A stretch of DNA of 10,091 nt from Candidatus Omnitrophota bacterium (GCA_023247875.1 JAHFFQ010000175.1:1-10091), one strand, 5' to 3'; shown: positions 1 to 6,949, numbered from the stretch's first letter. Program-made: numbers and translations. Notes: generated from the letters alone by a model not told the origin.

Positions 1-236
1 TAATCAGCCGGCCCTATACCCAGCGCTACCAGCGAAAGATAAAGAGCGGCTGTCCCTGAAGACATGCCTAGCGCAAACGGAACACCGAAATAAGAGGCAC
101 ATTTCGCCTCAAATTCTTTTTGATAGATTTCAAATTCGTAAACATCCCTTAACTTCAATACTTTTTCCAGCTCATCCAGGATTTCGTCGAAGAAAAGCGC
201 GTTTTCCGCGGAAAAATTATCGTAACTGATTTTCAT
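1..236 (-). CDS. DegT/DnrJ/EryC1/StrS-family sugar aminotransferase, N-terminal 78 residues (runs off the left edge)
   Basis: The reading frame is open from an ATG at 234-236 to the window edge and encodes 78 residues. The end of the fragment, FGVPFALGMSSGTAALYLSL then LGIGPAD, matches the N-terminal part of PLP-dependent sugar aminotransferases, where an SGTxAL element helps bind the cofactor phosphate and a GIGPGDE-like turn follows. Family members transfer an amino group, usually from glutamate, to a nucleotide-linked keto-sugar. The catalytic lysine lies beyond the window, so activity cannot be judged. The start is uncertain: the frame stays open to a second ATG at 315-317 (27 extra residues), and neither has a clear Shine-Dalgarno. 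I prefer 236 because the protein then begins at the usual distance from the conserved core. It lies 116 bases downstream of the ATP-grasp gene on the same strand. Confidence 0.85.
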   Translation of the reverse strand, partial: MKISYDNFSAENALFFDEILDELEKVLKLRDVYEFEIYQKEFEAKCASYFGVPFALGMSSGTAALYLSLVALGIGPAD

Positions 237-312
237 TAAACCACGGTTGATGTTTTTTGCGCGCGCTTTCAATAAGCTGACGCTATGAGATAATCTTTTA
301 AAATAAACAGGG

Positions 313-321
313 ATCATATCA
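313..321 (-). promoter_or_regulatory. Possible extended -10 promoter for the aminotransferase gene
   Basis: On the minus strand this reads TGATATGAT, a TG-N-TATGAT extended -10 element with five of six matches to TATAAT. No good -35 hexamer sits at the right distance upstream. If it is used, transcription would begin near 306. That lies downstream of the alternative ATG at 315-317 and would support the ATG at 236. The rest of 237-352 shows only an AT-only palindrome at 339-352 next to the upstream stop codon. Confidence 0.3.
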
Positions 322-352
322 GTATTTTTGCTTCCAACTTATTTTAAAATAA

Positions 353-1663
353 TTATTGCACAAAACTATCGGGAAAGTCTTCTTTTATTAACTTATAGAA
401 GTAGAGTACCCATGCCGAAAAGGAGACCAGGGGATCTTTGAAAAAGTTAGTACAATATAAATTGAATTCGTTATCTTTTCTGAGGTATTTTGACTTATAA
501 TCGTTTACCATCTCCTTTATTGTGGGAAGATTATCCAAAGGGTTATTTCTACAGAAAAAACAATATTTTAATATATATTTCATAAACCAGCAAAATAAAT
601 AAACCAGGAAAATCATGCCATCTTCTACCGGGGAAAGGAAAAATACGCCTTTTCGATACTGATACTCAAACGGGGTAAAATCCTTTCCGGTATAAATATA
701 ATAATTAAATAGCGGCCGGCTTATCCCCAACCGCATATCCATCCATATACTGCCGCTCATTTTAATGTTCATTTCAAGTAATTTAGGAGTCTCGTTTCGT
801 GAGTCAACTCTGAATTGCACGTTTGTAAAACCCTGGAATTTTAAACTTTTGAGCAAGCCGATTATCTCACCTAAATTCTTATGTGGCTCTATTAATTCAT
901 GGGCGCCCATGCGCACATAAAATATCCTTCTATCCGGTCTTTGCAGTCTGTAACAAAGATTGGCTACGGGATCACTGTCCTTATCCATATACACATTCAT
1001 CATAATCATTTTTGTGCTGGGGATATATTCTTGAACCAGCATTTCGTTGGATTTTGCGATACAACTTTTATATCTGGTAAATAATTCTTTCGCATCGGCG
1101 CATTTGCGAATCCCTGAACTCCCCATACCGAAACGGGGCTTGATAATCACGGGAAACTCCAGCTCCGAGATAATTTTATCGAAAGAATCTTCTTTAAGCA
1201 AATTGGTCTTAGGGCAGGCCACTCCTGATTTTTCGGCGAGAGAGGTGATTGTAAGCTTGTCCATCATAAATAAGAACTTGGAATATTCAGGCACCGGTAC
1301 TTCGATGCCTGAGTCTTTAAATCTCTGTATATTCTTTGAAAAAAGGTACACTGACGGATCATTGGTCGGATAAATCAGGTTTATGGATTTACGCTTACAG
1401 ATAGCCAGGATTTGAGTTAAGAATCTCTCTTCTTTTTCCGTATTGTCTTTACAGTAAAAACTGCGGCCCCAATCTCCGGAAGGGTTTTCTACAAAAAAAA
1501 CCTCATTCACATAACGCGAATAAGAAGCTGGGCAGCTAAGCTTAGAGAAGAAAGATCCGGAATAAACACACACATAGATCTTATCGCAAAATTCCTTTAG
1601 GCATTGAATAACAGCGTAGGCGGAAGGACTATAGGGATCTGGGAGTAGAAGATTAAATTTCAT
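353..1663 (-). CDS. ATP-grasp domain ligase, 436 aa, with hydrophobic C-terminal extension
   Basis: This is a carbamoyl-phosphate-synthase-like ATP-grasp protein. Such enzymes activate a carboxylate as an acyl phosphate and join it to an amine or thiol nucleophile. Visible landmarks are a Rossmann-like N-terminal part (residues 1-130), MMDK at 133-136, the ATP-binding strand and glycine loop FPVIIKPRFGMGSSGI at 170-185 with Lys175, the hinge QEYIP at 211-215, and a metal-binding element LEMNIKMSG at 296-304 with Glu297 and Asn299. About 100 residues follow the ATP-grasp core. They include a strongly hydrophobic stretch at about 349-370 that could touch or cross the membrane, and they carry several Cys and aromatic residues. 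The gene starts 24 bases after the ABC ATPase gene with no clear Shine-Dalgarno, so it is probably co-transcribed and translated by coupling. The substrate is unknown; similar proteins occur in polysaccharide and peptide-ligation clusters. Confidence 0.85.
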   Translation of the reverse strand: MKFNLLLPDPYSPSAYAVIQCLKEFCDKIYVCVYSGSFFSKLSCPASYSRYVNEVFFVENPSGDWGRSFYCKDNTEKEERFLTQILAICKRKSINLIYPTNDPSVYLFSKNIQRFKDSGIEVPVPEYSKFLFMMDKLTITSLAEKSGVACPKTNLLKEDSFDKIISELEFPVIIKPRFGMGSSGIRKCADAKELFTRYKSCIAKSNEMLVQEYIPSTKMIMMNVYMDKDSDPVANLCYRLQRPDRRIFYVRMGAHELIEPHKNLGEIIGLLKSLKFQGFTNVQFRVDSRNETPKLLEMNIKMSGSIWMDMRLGISRPLFNYYIYTGKDFTPFEYQYRKGVFFLSPVEDGMIFLVYLFCWFMKYILKYCFFCRNNPLDNLPTIKEMVNDYKSKYLRKDNEFNLYCTNFFKDPLVSFSAWVLYFYKLIKEDFPDSFVQ

Positions 1664-1687
1664 GCTGGTTTAAGCCGGGGGTTCACG

Positions 1688-2449
1688 TTATTCGAGCAAC
1701 AAATCATATAGCTCTCTTACTTTAACCAGGAATTGGGCATCGAACCGTAAATCACGGTTTCTTGGACGCGGAAAATCTATATCGATAATTTTCTTAATCT
1801 TTGCCGGGCGCTTAGTTAAAACAACGATCCTGTCCGATAAAAATACGGCGTCTGAAATATTATGCGTCACAAGCACGGTTGTCGCCTTATTTTGAGCCCA
1901 GAGCGCCAGTAATAATTCATTCATTTTCTGGCGTGTTACTTCATCGAGATGGCTGAATGGCTCATCCATAAGCAGCACCTTGGGCGTAACACTAAATGTC
2001 CTTGCGATAGATACACAAACCCTCATGCCTCCGGATAATTCCGAAGGAAAGAACCCCTTGAAATTCGTCAGGCCCACGGAATCCATAATATCAGATATTA
2101 TCTTCTTACTTGCGTTATCCTGTGGCCCACAGATTTCTCTGGGTAATCTAACATTATCGTACGCACAGCGCCACGGCAGAAGCGACGACTCCTGAAAAAC
2201 AAATCCCAGCCTGTGATGCTTTAAAGCCAGGTTAGGAGGCAAATCTCCTATCCTGACTTCCCCAAAGCTGGGCTCCAGTAATCCCCCTATGATTTTTAAA
2301 AACGTGGTTTTCCCGCACCCGGTTAAACCTACCACAGAAACGAATTGGCCTTCTTCTATATCCAAAGAAATATCATCGAGCGCGCAAAGTGCTTCTCCAT
2401 TCTTTAAGTAGGTTTTTTTCAGGCCCTGGACTCTTATATCCTTTTTCAT
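1688..2449 (-). CDS. ABC transporter ATP-binding protein, nitrate/sulfonate/taurine (SsuB/TauB) type, 253 aa
   Basis: This is the cytoplasmic ATPase of an importer, and all ABC motifs are present. Walker A is GLTGCGKTT at 41-49, the Q-loop is FQESSLLPW around Gln86, the signature is LSGGM at 138-142, Walker B is VLLMDEP at 158-164 with catalytic Glu163, the D-loop is SHLD, and the switch His is His196 in VTHN. The length, the LLPW sequence after the Q-loop and the closing region resemble the SsuB/TauB/ThiZ group. The residues after the signature read RVCVSIAR instead of the usual RQRVAIAR, a mild divergence. The start ATG overlaps the stop of the binding-protein gene (ATGA, 2446-2449), a classic sign of translational coupling and of a shared complex. 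Confidence 0.95.
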   Translation of the reverse strand: MKKDIRVQGLKKTYLKNGEALCALDDISLDIEEGQFVSVVGLTGCGKTTFLKIIGGLLEPSFGEVRIGDLPPNLALKHHRLGFVFQESSLLPWRCAYDNVRLPREICGPQDNASKKIISDIMDSVGLTNFKGFFPSELSGGMRVCVSIARTFSVTPKVLLMDEPFSHLDEVTRQKMNELLLALWAQNKATTVLVTHNISDAVFLSDRIVVLTKRPAKIKKIIDIDFPRPRNRDLRFDAQFLVKVRELYDLLLE

Positions 2450-3459
2450 TTCTTGGGAAGAAAATCATTAGTATAGCAGGTCTTGACGTCTAGCTCTTTG
2501 TCAATTTCTCCCGAATCAAGTAATATCTCCAACGCCAGATTCCATTTTTCATCGGTCTGGTGAAATAACCCAAACTTTTCCGTATCTTTGTTGATAATCT
2601 TAGGCAGTATCCCTGCCAGGCCTTTTGATATATACTTAGGGTCGGCTGTCGGATTGTACTTTAATATGATGTCCTCGGCTTCCCTTGGATGCTTAAGCGC
2701 ATATTCCCAACCTTTTACAGTAGCCCTCATAAAAGCCCTGACTAATTCAGGGTTGTTTTTTACGGAATCATCGCTCACCACGATATTAACGCCATACGTA
2801 TCCATCCCATAATCATCAAAATTCAGAACTACCGGCGTAAGGCCCGCCACTTCCACAAGCACCGGCGTATGATAAATAGCCGAAGTACAGCAATCAACTT
2901 TTTTCGCTATTAACAAAGGAGCCGTTGCTGTGGTCATCAATTCCACCACCTCTTTTCTGTTTAAATGTTGCCGCTTCATGAATGCCTTATATGTAGTTTC
3001 ATTCACTGATGCCGGAGGAATTGCTATTGTCTTGCCCTTAAGGTCAGCGGGTTTTCTAACCGGGTTCCCTTCCAAGCTCACTATACATGAAGAAAGCGAT
3101 TGAGTCACTACCCCTACTGAAATTACAGGTACGCCTTTTAAACGCGCCTGCATAGTAGAAAACACGCCTGTGGAAGCGGCAAACCCTTTATTTTGCCCTA
3201 TCATTTCCACATTATCATTCGCGCTCATCCCTCCCCCGAAGGAAACATCCAACCCTTCCTCTTTGTAGAATCCTTTACTTTGGGCGACAAAAGCTCCTGC
3301 GTCTAATATGGGAGCCCGGCTAGTTACACAAAGGAAAGTGACTTTTGTCAACTTTTCCTGGGCAGCAAAAGCTCCGGATGAATGCATTACAGAAAGCATA
3401 AAGATACTTAACCCGCACATTGCCAGCCATTTTCCTGTATTTCTGTTAAGATTACCCAT
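2446..3459 (-). CDS. ABC transporter periplasmic substrate-binding protein, NMT1/SsuA/ThiY-like, 337 aa
   Basis: This is the extracytoplasmic solute receptor of the importer. The frame extends upstream to 3585, but the ATG at 3457-3459 is chosen for two reasons. It follows a strong Shine-Dalgarno (AAAGGAG, five bases before the ATG), and it starts a textbook signal peptide: basic NRNTGK, hydrophobic residues 11-28, and a likely cut after AFA near residue 32. Cys15 is not in a good lipobox, so a soluble periplasmic protein is likely. The mature part has NMT1-family landmarks: FVAQSKGFYKEEGLDV at 57-72, KPADLKGKTIAIP at 136-148, a VDCC element at 188-191 where relatives often have a VDA-like sequence, and DYGMDTYGVNIVVSDD at 216-231. 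The family binds compounds such as sulfonates, nitrate or pyrimidine precursors. The CCCFC motif of true thiamine-precursor binders is absent, so the ligand is unknown. Confidence 0.92.
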   Translation of the reverse strand: MGNLNRNTGKWLAMCGLSIFMLSVMHSSGAFAAQEKLTKVTFLCVTSRAPILDAGAFVAQSKGFYKEEGLDVSFGGGMSANDNVEMIGQNKGFAASTGVFSTMQARLKGVPVISVGVVTQSLSSCIVSLEGNPVRKPADLKGKTIAIPPASVNETTYKAFMKRQHLNRKEVVELMTTATAPLLIAKKVDCCTSAIYHTPVLVEVAGLTPVVLNFDDYGMDTYGVNIVVSDDSVKNNPELVRAFMRATVKGWEYALKHPREAEDIILKYNPTADPKYISKGLAGILPKIINKDTEKFGLFHQTDEKWNLALEILLDSGEIDKELDVKTCYTNDFLPKK

Positions 3460-3482
3460 ACGTACTCCTTTCTTTGATTGTA

Positions 3483-4268
3483 CTACTCCATTTCCTTCCA
3501 ATATAATACCTTGCGCTCGGCTAATACTAAAAGAGAATAAAAGAAAATTACTATCGCTCCCAATACTATAAGAGAGGCAAAACAAATGGTTGTATTCATT
3601 TGATGCGAGCCTGCCAGGATTAAATGCCCCAAACCGGTATGTGAGCTGGTAAATTCACCGACGATCGCGCCATAAGAGGCAAATACCAGGCCGGTTTTTA
3701 GACCCGCAAAAAAATACGGCATGGCAGAAGGTACATATAGCTTGAAGAATATCTGATGGGGTTTGGCGCACAGCGACTTAAAAATGTCCAGCCTGTCTTT
3801 TGACGCATTATTCAAACCGGTTAATAAATTAATCATTATGGGGAAAAATGACGTAAGAGCGCTGATGCTGATTTTTAATAAAATCCCGAACCCCAGCCAA
3901 ATTAAGAGAATAGGGGCAAAGGCGATTTTTGGGAATATCTGGCTTAAGAGAATAAACGGCATGAGGATTTTTTTAACCAGCGGGATGTAAAAAATCGCTA
4001 TAGCCAATAAAGTGCCTGTTGATACGCCCAAGAGGAAACCTAAAATAATTTCTTCGGCTGTAACTAAGCCATTAAAAAACAAGATGGTTCTGGAGCGAAA
4101 CAACTCTTGCAAAACCTGCGATGGGAGAGGGATAAGAAAGGAGGGGGTATGCTTAACCCGCAGGATAATTTCCAGGCAAAAAATGACCAAAAGCGGACAA
4201 ATCAGGAAATAAAACAGCTTTTCCAGAAATGTAGAATCCCGCAAATCATCCTTATTGGAACTCAACAT
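3483..4268 (-). CDS. ABC transporter permease, SsuC/TauC/NrtB type, 261 aa
   Basis: This is the membrane channel subunit of the importer. It has about six hydrophobic segments (roughly residues 17-37, 68-95, 99-125, 128-150, 188-205 and 228-250). The cytoplasmic coupling loop at about 159-192 reads like an EAA motif (KSLCAKPHQIFF followed by VPSAMPYFFAGL), which docks onto the ATPase. The usual conserved glycine of that loop appears to be Cys167. GEFTSSHTGLGHLI at 204-217 is also typical of the family (GEF...GLG). It is first in its operon, with a candidate promoter about 67 bases upstream, and ends 23 bases before the start of the binding-protein gene. Its Shine-Dalgarno (ATAGG, nine bases before the ATG) is weak. 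Confidence 0.93.
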   Translation of the reverse strand: MLSSNKDDLRDSTFLEKLFYFLICPLLVIFCLEIILRVKHTPSFLIPLPSQVLQELFRSRTILFFNGLVTAEEIILGFLLGVSTGTLLAIAIFYIPLVKKILMPFILLSQIFPKIAFAPILLIWLGFGILLKISISALTSFFPIMINLLTGLNNASKDRLDIFKSLCAKPHQIFFKLYVPSAMPYFFAGLKTGLVFASYGAIVGEFTSSHTGLGHLILAGSHQMNTTICFASLIVLGAIVIFFYSLLVLAERKVLYWKEME

Positions 4269-4334
4269 TATGGGTACCTATCTTAATTGCACCTAAAACG
4301 TTTATAGCCCCTCATATGATAATGCTTTTGTATC

Positions 4335-4363
4335 AAATTACCATACGCATAAACGCTTGTCAA
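4335..4363 (-). promoter_or_regulatory. Candidate sigma-70-type promoter for the ABC importer operon
   Basis: A perfect -35 hexamer, TTGACA (plus-strand positions 4358-4363), is followed by a 17-base spacer and TAATTT at 4335-4340, which keeps the first, second and last bases of TATAAT. It lies 15 bases after the stop of the small DUF5989-like gene and would give a leader of about 60 nucleotides before the permease ATG. No rho-independent terminator separates the two gene groups, so read-through from the upstream cassette is possible. I see no riboswitch that I recognise in the leader. It holds two short palindromes, TCATATGA at 4312-4319 and AAACGTTT just downstream. Confidence 0.5.
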
Positions 4364-4378
4364 TAATCAAGGTTGGAC

Positions 4379-4582
4379 TTAGAAACTGATAATATAAATA
4401 GCCGGGAGAATAAAAGAACTGCCGGAAATAAATAATAGCAGGGCGATAGCTGCTAATAACACCCATAGCGGCAACAAGATCCATTTTTTCTGATGCAACA
4501 GCTCTTGAAATAGAAAAATTACCAGGCCCGGAATTGTCCGGCGAGATACTTTTTTCTTCGCTGTTTCATTGTCCTTAGACAT
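4379..4582 (-). CDS. Small membrane protein, DUF5989/SxtK-like, 67 aa
   Basis: A basic cytoplasmic head (KKKVSRR at 9-15) is followed by FLFQELLHQKKWILLPLWVL, a hydrophobic transmembrane helix at about 34-54, and a short tail ending PAIYIISF. The pattern of an amphipathic segment, then a charged KKW, then LLP, one membrane helix and a terminal hydrophobic P-x-IY tail matches the small DUF5989 family. That family includes SxtK of saxitoxin clusters and typically sits beside carbamoyltransferase, SxtJ and SGNH-hydrolase genes. Its biochemical role is unknown; a scaffold or anchor for a membrane-associated modification enzyme is an inference. Its Shine-Dalgarno (AGGTGG, six bases before the ATG) overlaps the stop codon of the SGNH gene upstream, so translation is probably coupled. 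It is the last gene of the four-gene cassette. Confidence 0.8.
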   Translation of the reverse strand: MSKDNETAKKKVSRRTIPGLVIFLFQELLHQKKWILLPLWVLLAAIALLLFISGSSFILPAIYIISF

Positions 4583-4592
4583 TCAAACCCAC

Positions 4593-5837
4593 CTATTGGT
4601 TAACCTTCAAGAGATTGTTTTCATAAATCACAGAAGATAAAACTGCTGCAATTTTCTCATGCCCTTTTGCCGACATATGAATAGGATCTATAGCCATAGT
4701 GCTGTCTTGCGAAAACATAATACTTTTCTCCAGATCTACTAGTATCAGGTTGTTGTCTTTAGCTTCTTTTACCAGGATACCGTTAAGTTTGTTAATATCT
4801 GCACTTATGCGTTTTGGTTCTAAGCTGAGGCCTTTTTCAAACATGCTCTTCCTGTTTCGCCAGTCTCCAAGATAATAATAACAGCAGCTCAAATAATAGT
4901 AAGAATCATTTTGTTCGGGGTCTGCTTCAATGGCTTTTTTAAAATAAGCCACTGCCTCTAAAAACCGTTTATTATTGAATTCTTTCTTACCCATATCGGT
5001 ATATTTACGAGAAATCCCCTCTCTTTCTGGATCGGCCCTCTCCAAAGAGGGCAACTTATAAACGGAGGTCAGCAGCACGATTTCCGATTTGTTCTCCCTC
5101 CCTATATTGATTAAAGCTTTAACATTCTTGGCAAAATCAGGATCATCAACTCTCCTTACAGGCACATCACGCCGAAAATACCTGTATTTATCAAACAAAC
5201 CAAGCAGCTTGCGAGATAATAAATTAACAAAGTTAGACTTTGTTAGAAAATTCTGTAGATATATTTTACGCGCATCTTTAGGAATCGCGAATTCATCTTT
5301 ATCGGATCGGGTACTGGTATAAAAGAAGCGGAATCTGTCCACATCATTCACTCCATATGCTAAAATCAGCAAGTCTATTTTAAGTGCCTTAAGCTTCTTC
5401 TCTTTGTAAAACTGGAGTCCTTGCCACGAAGAAAACCCTATTTGCCCAGCATTGATGACGTTTATTTGGATACCTGGATATTTCTTGGCCAGTAATTTTT
5501 GGAGGACGTATGAGTATGTCTGGTTATCTGCAACTCCCCACCCAAAAGTTGAGGATGGGCCGAGTATTAGGATAGTTTTTGCTGCTACAGGGATACTTGA
5601 AAAAGGCTTACTCCGCAATCCGCACTCATTCGTTCTTAACCGAACGCCGAGAAAATACCCATTAAAATCTTTTTTCTGGCGCCAACCTAAAAGCCTGTCG
5701 GCGACAAGGACGCACCTGGTCTTGTCAAGCGGATCGCCGTATTTTCTTATCCAGCGGGAGGCTATTAATTCCAACGCAGTAAACCATACAACAAAGGAAA
5801 TAATTACGGCGGTTAGAAGAAAAGGCGGCTTTTTCAA
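4593..5837 (-). CDS. Membrane-anchored SGNH/GDSL-type hydrolase or acyltransferase with TPR insertion, 414 aa
   Basis: An N-terminal membrane helix at about 7-26 is followed by a domain placed outside the membrane. SGNH blocks are visible. Block I is ILGPSSTFGWG at 91-101, with the likely nucleophile Ser95 and Pro in place of Asp of GDS. Block II is INAGQIGFSSW at 128-138, block III is YGVNDVD at 161-167 with Asn164, and block V is DPIH at 384-387 with Asp384 and His387. About two TPR-like repeats (roughly 276-342, with AVAYFKKAIEADP and YYYLGDW) are inserted before block V, suggesting a partner-binding surface. Relatives cleave or transfer ester-linked acyl groups on surface glycans. The only plausible start is a TTG at 5835-5837, four bases after the PP-loop gene stop: the frame upstream has no ATG or GTG before a stop. 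The rare start and coupling may keep expression low. Confidence 0.85.
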   Translation of the reverse strand: MKKPPFLLTAVIISFVVWFTALELIASRWIRKYGDPLDKTRCVLVADRLLGWRQKKDFNGYFLGVRLRTNECGLRSKPFSSIPVAAKTILILGPSSTFGWGVADNQTYSYVLQKLLAKKYPGIQINVINAGQIGFSSWQGLQFYKEKKLKALKIDLLILAYGVNDVDRFRFFYTSTRSDKDEFAIPKDARKIYLQNFLTKSNFVNLLSRKLLGLFDKYRYFRRDVPVRRVDDPDFAKNVKALINIGRENKSEIVLLTSVYKLPSLERADPEREGISRKYTDMGKKEFNNKRFLEAVAYFKKAIEADPEQNDSYYYLSCCYYYLGDWRNRKSMFEKGLSLEPKRISADINKLNGILVKEAKDNNLILVDLEKSIMFSQDSTMAIDPIHMSAKGHEKIAAVLSSVIYENNLLKVNQ

Positions 5838-5841
5838 TATT

Positions 5842-6702
5842 TTATTTATCTTCCAGCAATTTATTCAATCGGCTTCTTTGGCCATTCGCAACATATTCTT
5901 CGATAAGGATACAGGCATCAGCTACTTTATCTTGGAATAAATATGTCATTTTCATGCAAAAATTTTCGTATGGACGGAAGCTTAGGTATATCCAGAAAGC
6001 CATAATATTATATAAAACAAAGGGGTAGCAGTCATACTGCATTTTCTGGTCCATCAAAGAACCCTTGACATTCGGATTAGGCAAAATACCAAGTTCGTAG
6101 AGGTAGCGGCCCGTGGTCCTCTCTTTCGAAGACATAGATTCTTCGCCTGGGAATAAGTATCCGTGCTGATCTATTATTAACCGGTCAATAAACTGTTTGT
6201 CGGGAGGAACTGTCCAGTCCCGCACAGGATTTAAGTATTGGATCCCAAAGCCGCCATAAAATTTTTTAAAAACTTCGATGACTTCATCCATATGGCCAGG
6301 AAAATGCATTAATTCCCTGGTTAGGCCGTCAGCTACAGTCGCAATATTGTTCTCCAGGCAATACACAATTGCGCGTATATGCCAGCTCAGTGTCGTAAAT
6401 CCGCACGTTGAGAGAATAAGTAACTTAAATCTAAAAAGATATCTAAAATAATTGTCATAGCTTATAAACTTTACAAGCTTGGTTGTTTGTATAGTCTTGT
6501 GGAGAAATATATTATGCGCGAATTTGTTTTTAAGCGCATTAATATTACCGCTGATGCCGGGAACGTTTTTCTTGCACCCTTGGTAAAAAGTCAAAAAATG
6601 GATGCAGGAGAATTCCTTGGCCATCAATGCCGCTACGCATGTCGAATCCGTCCCGCCAGAATAAAGTATCACGCAACTGTCTTTTTTACTGCCAGATGAC
6701 AT
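5842..6702 (-). CDS. PP-loop (adenine nucleotide alpha-hydrolase-like) ATPase, 286 aa
   Basis: The N-terminus carries a clear PP-loop, VILYSGGTDST at 11-21, the SGGxDS motif of N-type ATP pyrophosphatases. These enzymes adenylate a substrate and then replace AMP with sulfur, nitrogen or another nucleophile (the QueC, ThiI, TilS, asparagine synthetase B and WbpG groups). A second likely active-site region is ATVADGLTRELMHFPGH at 121-137. The protein is Cys-rich (nine Cys), but I see no CxxC pair and none of the zinc motif of QueC or the Cys pattern of WbpG, so I do not assign it to those families. The C-terminal 70 residues are hydrophobic and aromatic (about 226-243). The ATG lies inside the end of the small membrane-protein gene upstream (17-base overlap), and the SGNH gene begins four bases after the stop. 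Context suggests it modifies a glycan or its donor at the membrane. Confidence 0.8.
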   Translation of the reverse strand: MSSGSKKDSCVILYSGGTDSTCVAALMAKEFSCIHFLTFYQGCKKNVPGISGNINALKNKFAHNIFLHKTIQTTKLVKFISYDNYFRYLFRFKLLILSTCGFTTLSWHIRAIVYCLENNIATVADGLTRELMHFPGHMDEVIEVFKKFYGGFGIQYLNPVRDWTVPPDKQFIDRLIIDQHGYLFPGEESMSSKERTTGRYLYELGILPNPNVKGSLMDQKMQYDCYPFVLYNIMAFWIYLSFRPYENFCMKMTYLFQDKVADACILIEEYVANGQRSRLNKLLEDK

Positions 6703-6895
6703 CTTCGGGGTTAATCTTTAGTTTTTTAAAAAAGTAATGCGTAATCTTGCCGAACACGAGATAAGGTAAATGTATAAAAAATGCTAGGATTTTTGTGAAA
6801 TAGATCCGAATTCCGTACGGCAACAGCAATGCCACCGAACATAGCAGTACTGCGACAATAAATTTTAGCATCTTCAATGGAAATGGCTCGTTCAT
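6686..6895 (-). CDS. Small two-segment membrane protein, 69 aa, first gene of the cassette
   Basis: I do not recognise the family with confidence. Two hydrophobic segments (about residues 10-27 and 31-50) are joined by a short turn with Tyr-Gly-Ile-Arg, followed by a basic amphipathic tail (FFKKLKINPEDV). In position and in its closing 'K/R-L-x-x-N/DP' shape it resembles a shortened SxtJ protein, the usual neighbour of DUF5989/SxtK genes. SxtJ proteins are roughly twice as long, however, and homology is unproven. The ORF is credible because a near-consensus promoter points straight at its ATG, and its end overlaps the PP-loop gene by 17 bases. No Shine-Dalgarno precedes the ATG, which fits a leaderless message. 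Met9 (7 bases after a GAAG-containing stretch) is a less likely alternative start. Confidence 0.65.
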   Translation of the reverse strand: MNEPFPLKMLKFIVAVLLCSVALLLPYGIRIYFTKILAFFIHLPYLVFGKITHYFFKKLKINPEDVIWQ

Positions 6896-6901
6896 ATTTT
6901 T

Positions 6902-6930
6902 ATTCTATGGCTATTGTGCTTGATTGTCAA
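6902..6930 (-). promoter_or_regulatory. Near-consensus sigma-70-type promoter of the minus-strand cassette, predicted leaderless
   Basis: On the minus strand a perfect TTGACA (6925-6930) is followed by exactly 17 bases and TAGAAT (6902-6907), five of six matches to TATAAT. Only six bases (AAAAAT) separate the -10 from the ATG at 6893-6895. The expected start of transcription, about seven bases past the -10, therefore falls on the A of the ATG. This predicts a leaderless mRNA and agrees with the absence of a Shine-Dalgarno. Confidence 0.75.
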
Positions 6931-6949
6931 CCACAAACTACCCCTACTA

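Noticed and set aside
339..352. 14-base palindrome TTATTTTAAAATAA next to the ATP-grasp stop codon
   Set aside because: It is made only of A and T, has no GC stem or clean T-run, and is easily expected by chance in AT-rich spacer.
3460..3585. Upstream extension of the binding-protein gene by 42 codons
   Set aside because: It overlaps the end of the permease gene. The internal ATG at 3457-3459 has a strong Shine-Dalgarno and begins a proper signal peptide.
4269..4334. Thiamine (TPP) or other riboswitch in the importer leader
   Set aside because: The leader is only about 60 nucleotides long and shows no CTGAGA/ACCTGA-type TPP elements or other aptamer core that I recognise.
5452..5940. A 162-codon open frame on the plus strand
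   Set aside because: It is antisense to the SGNH/TPR gene and the end of the PP-loop gene, whose motifs are clear. It has no recognisable domain, promoter or Shine-Dalgarno.
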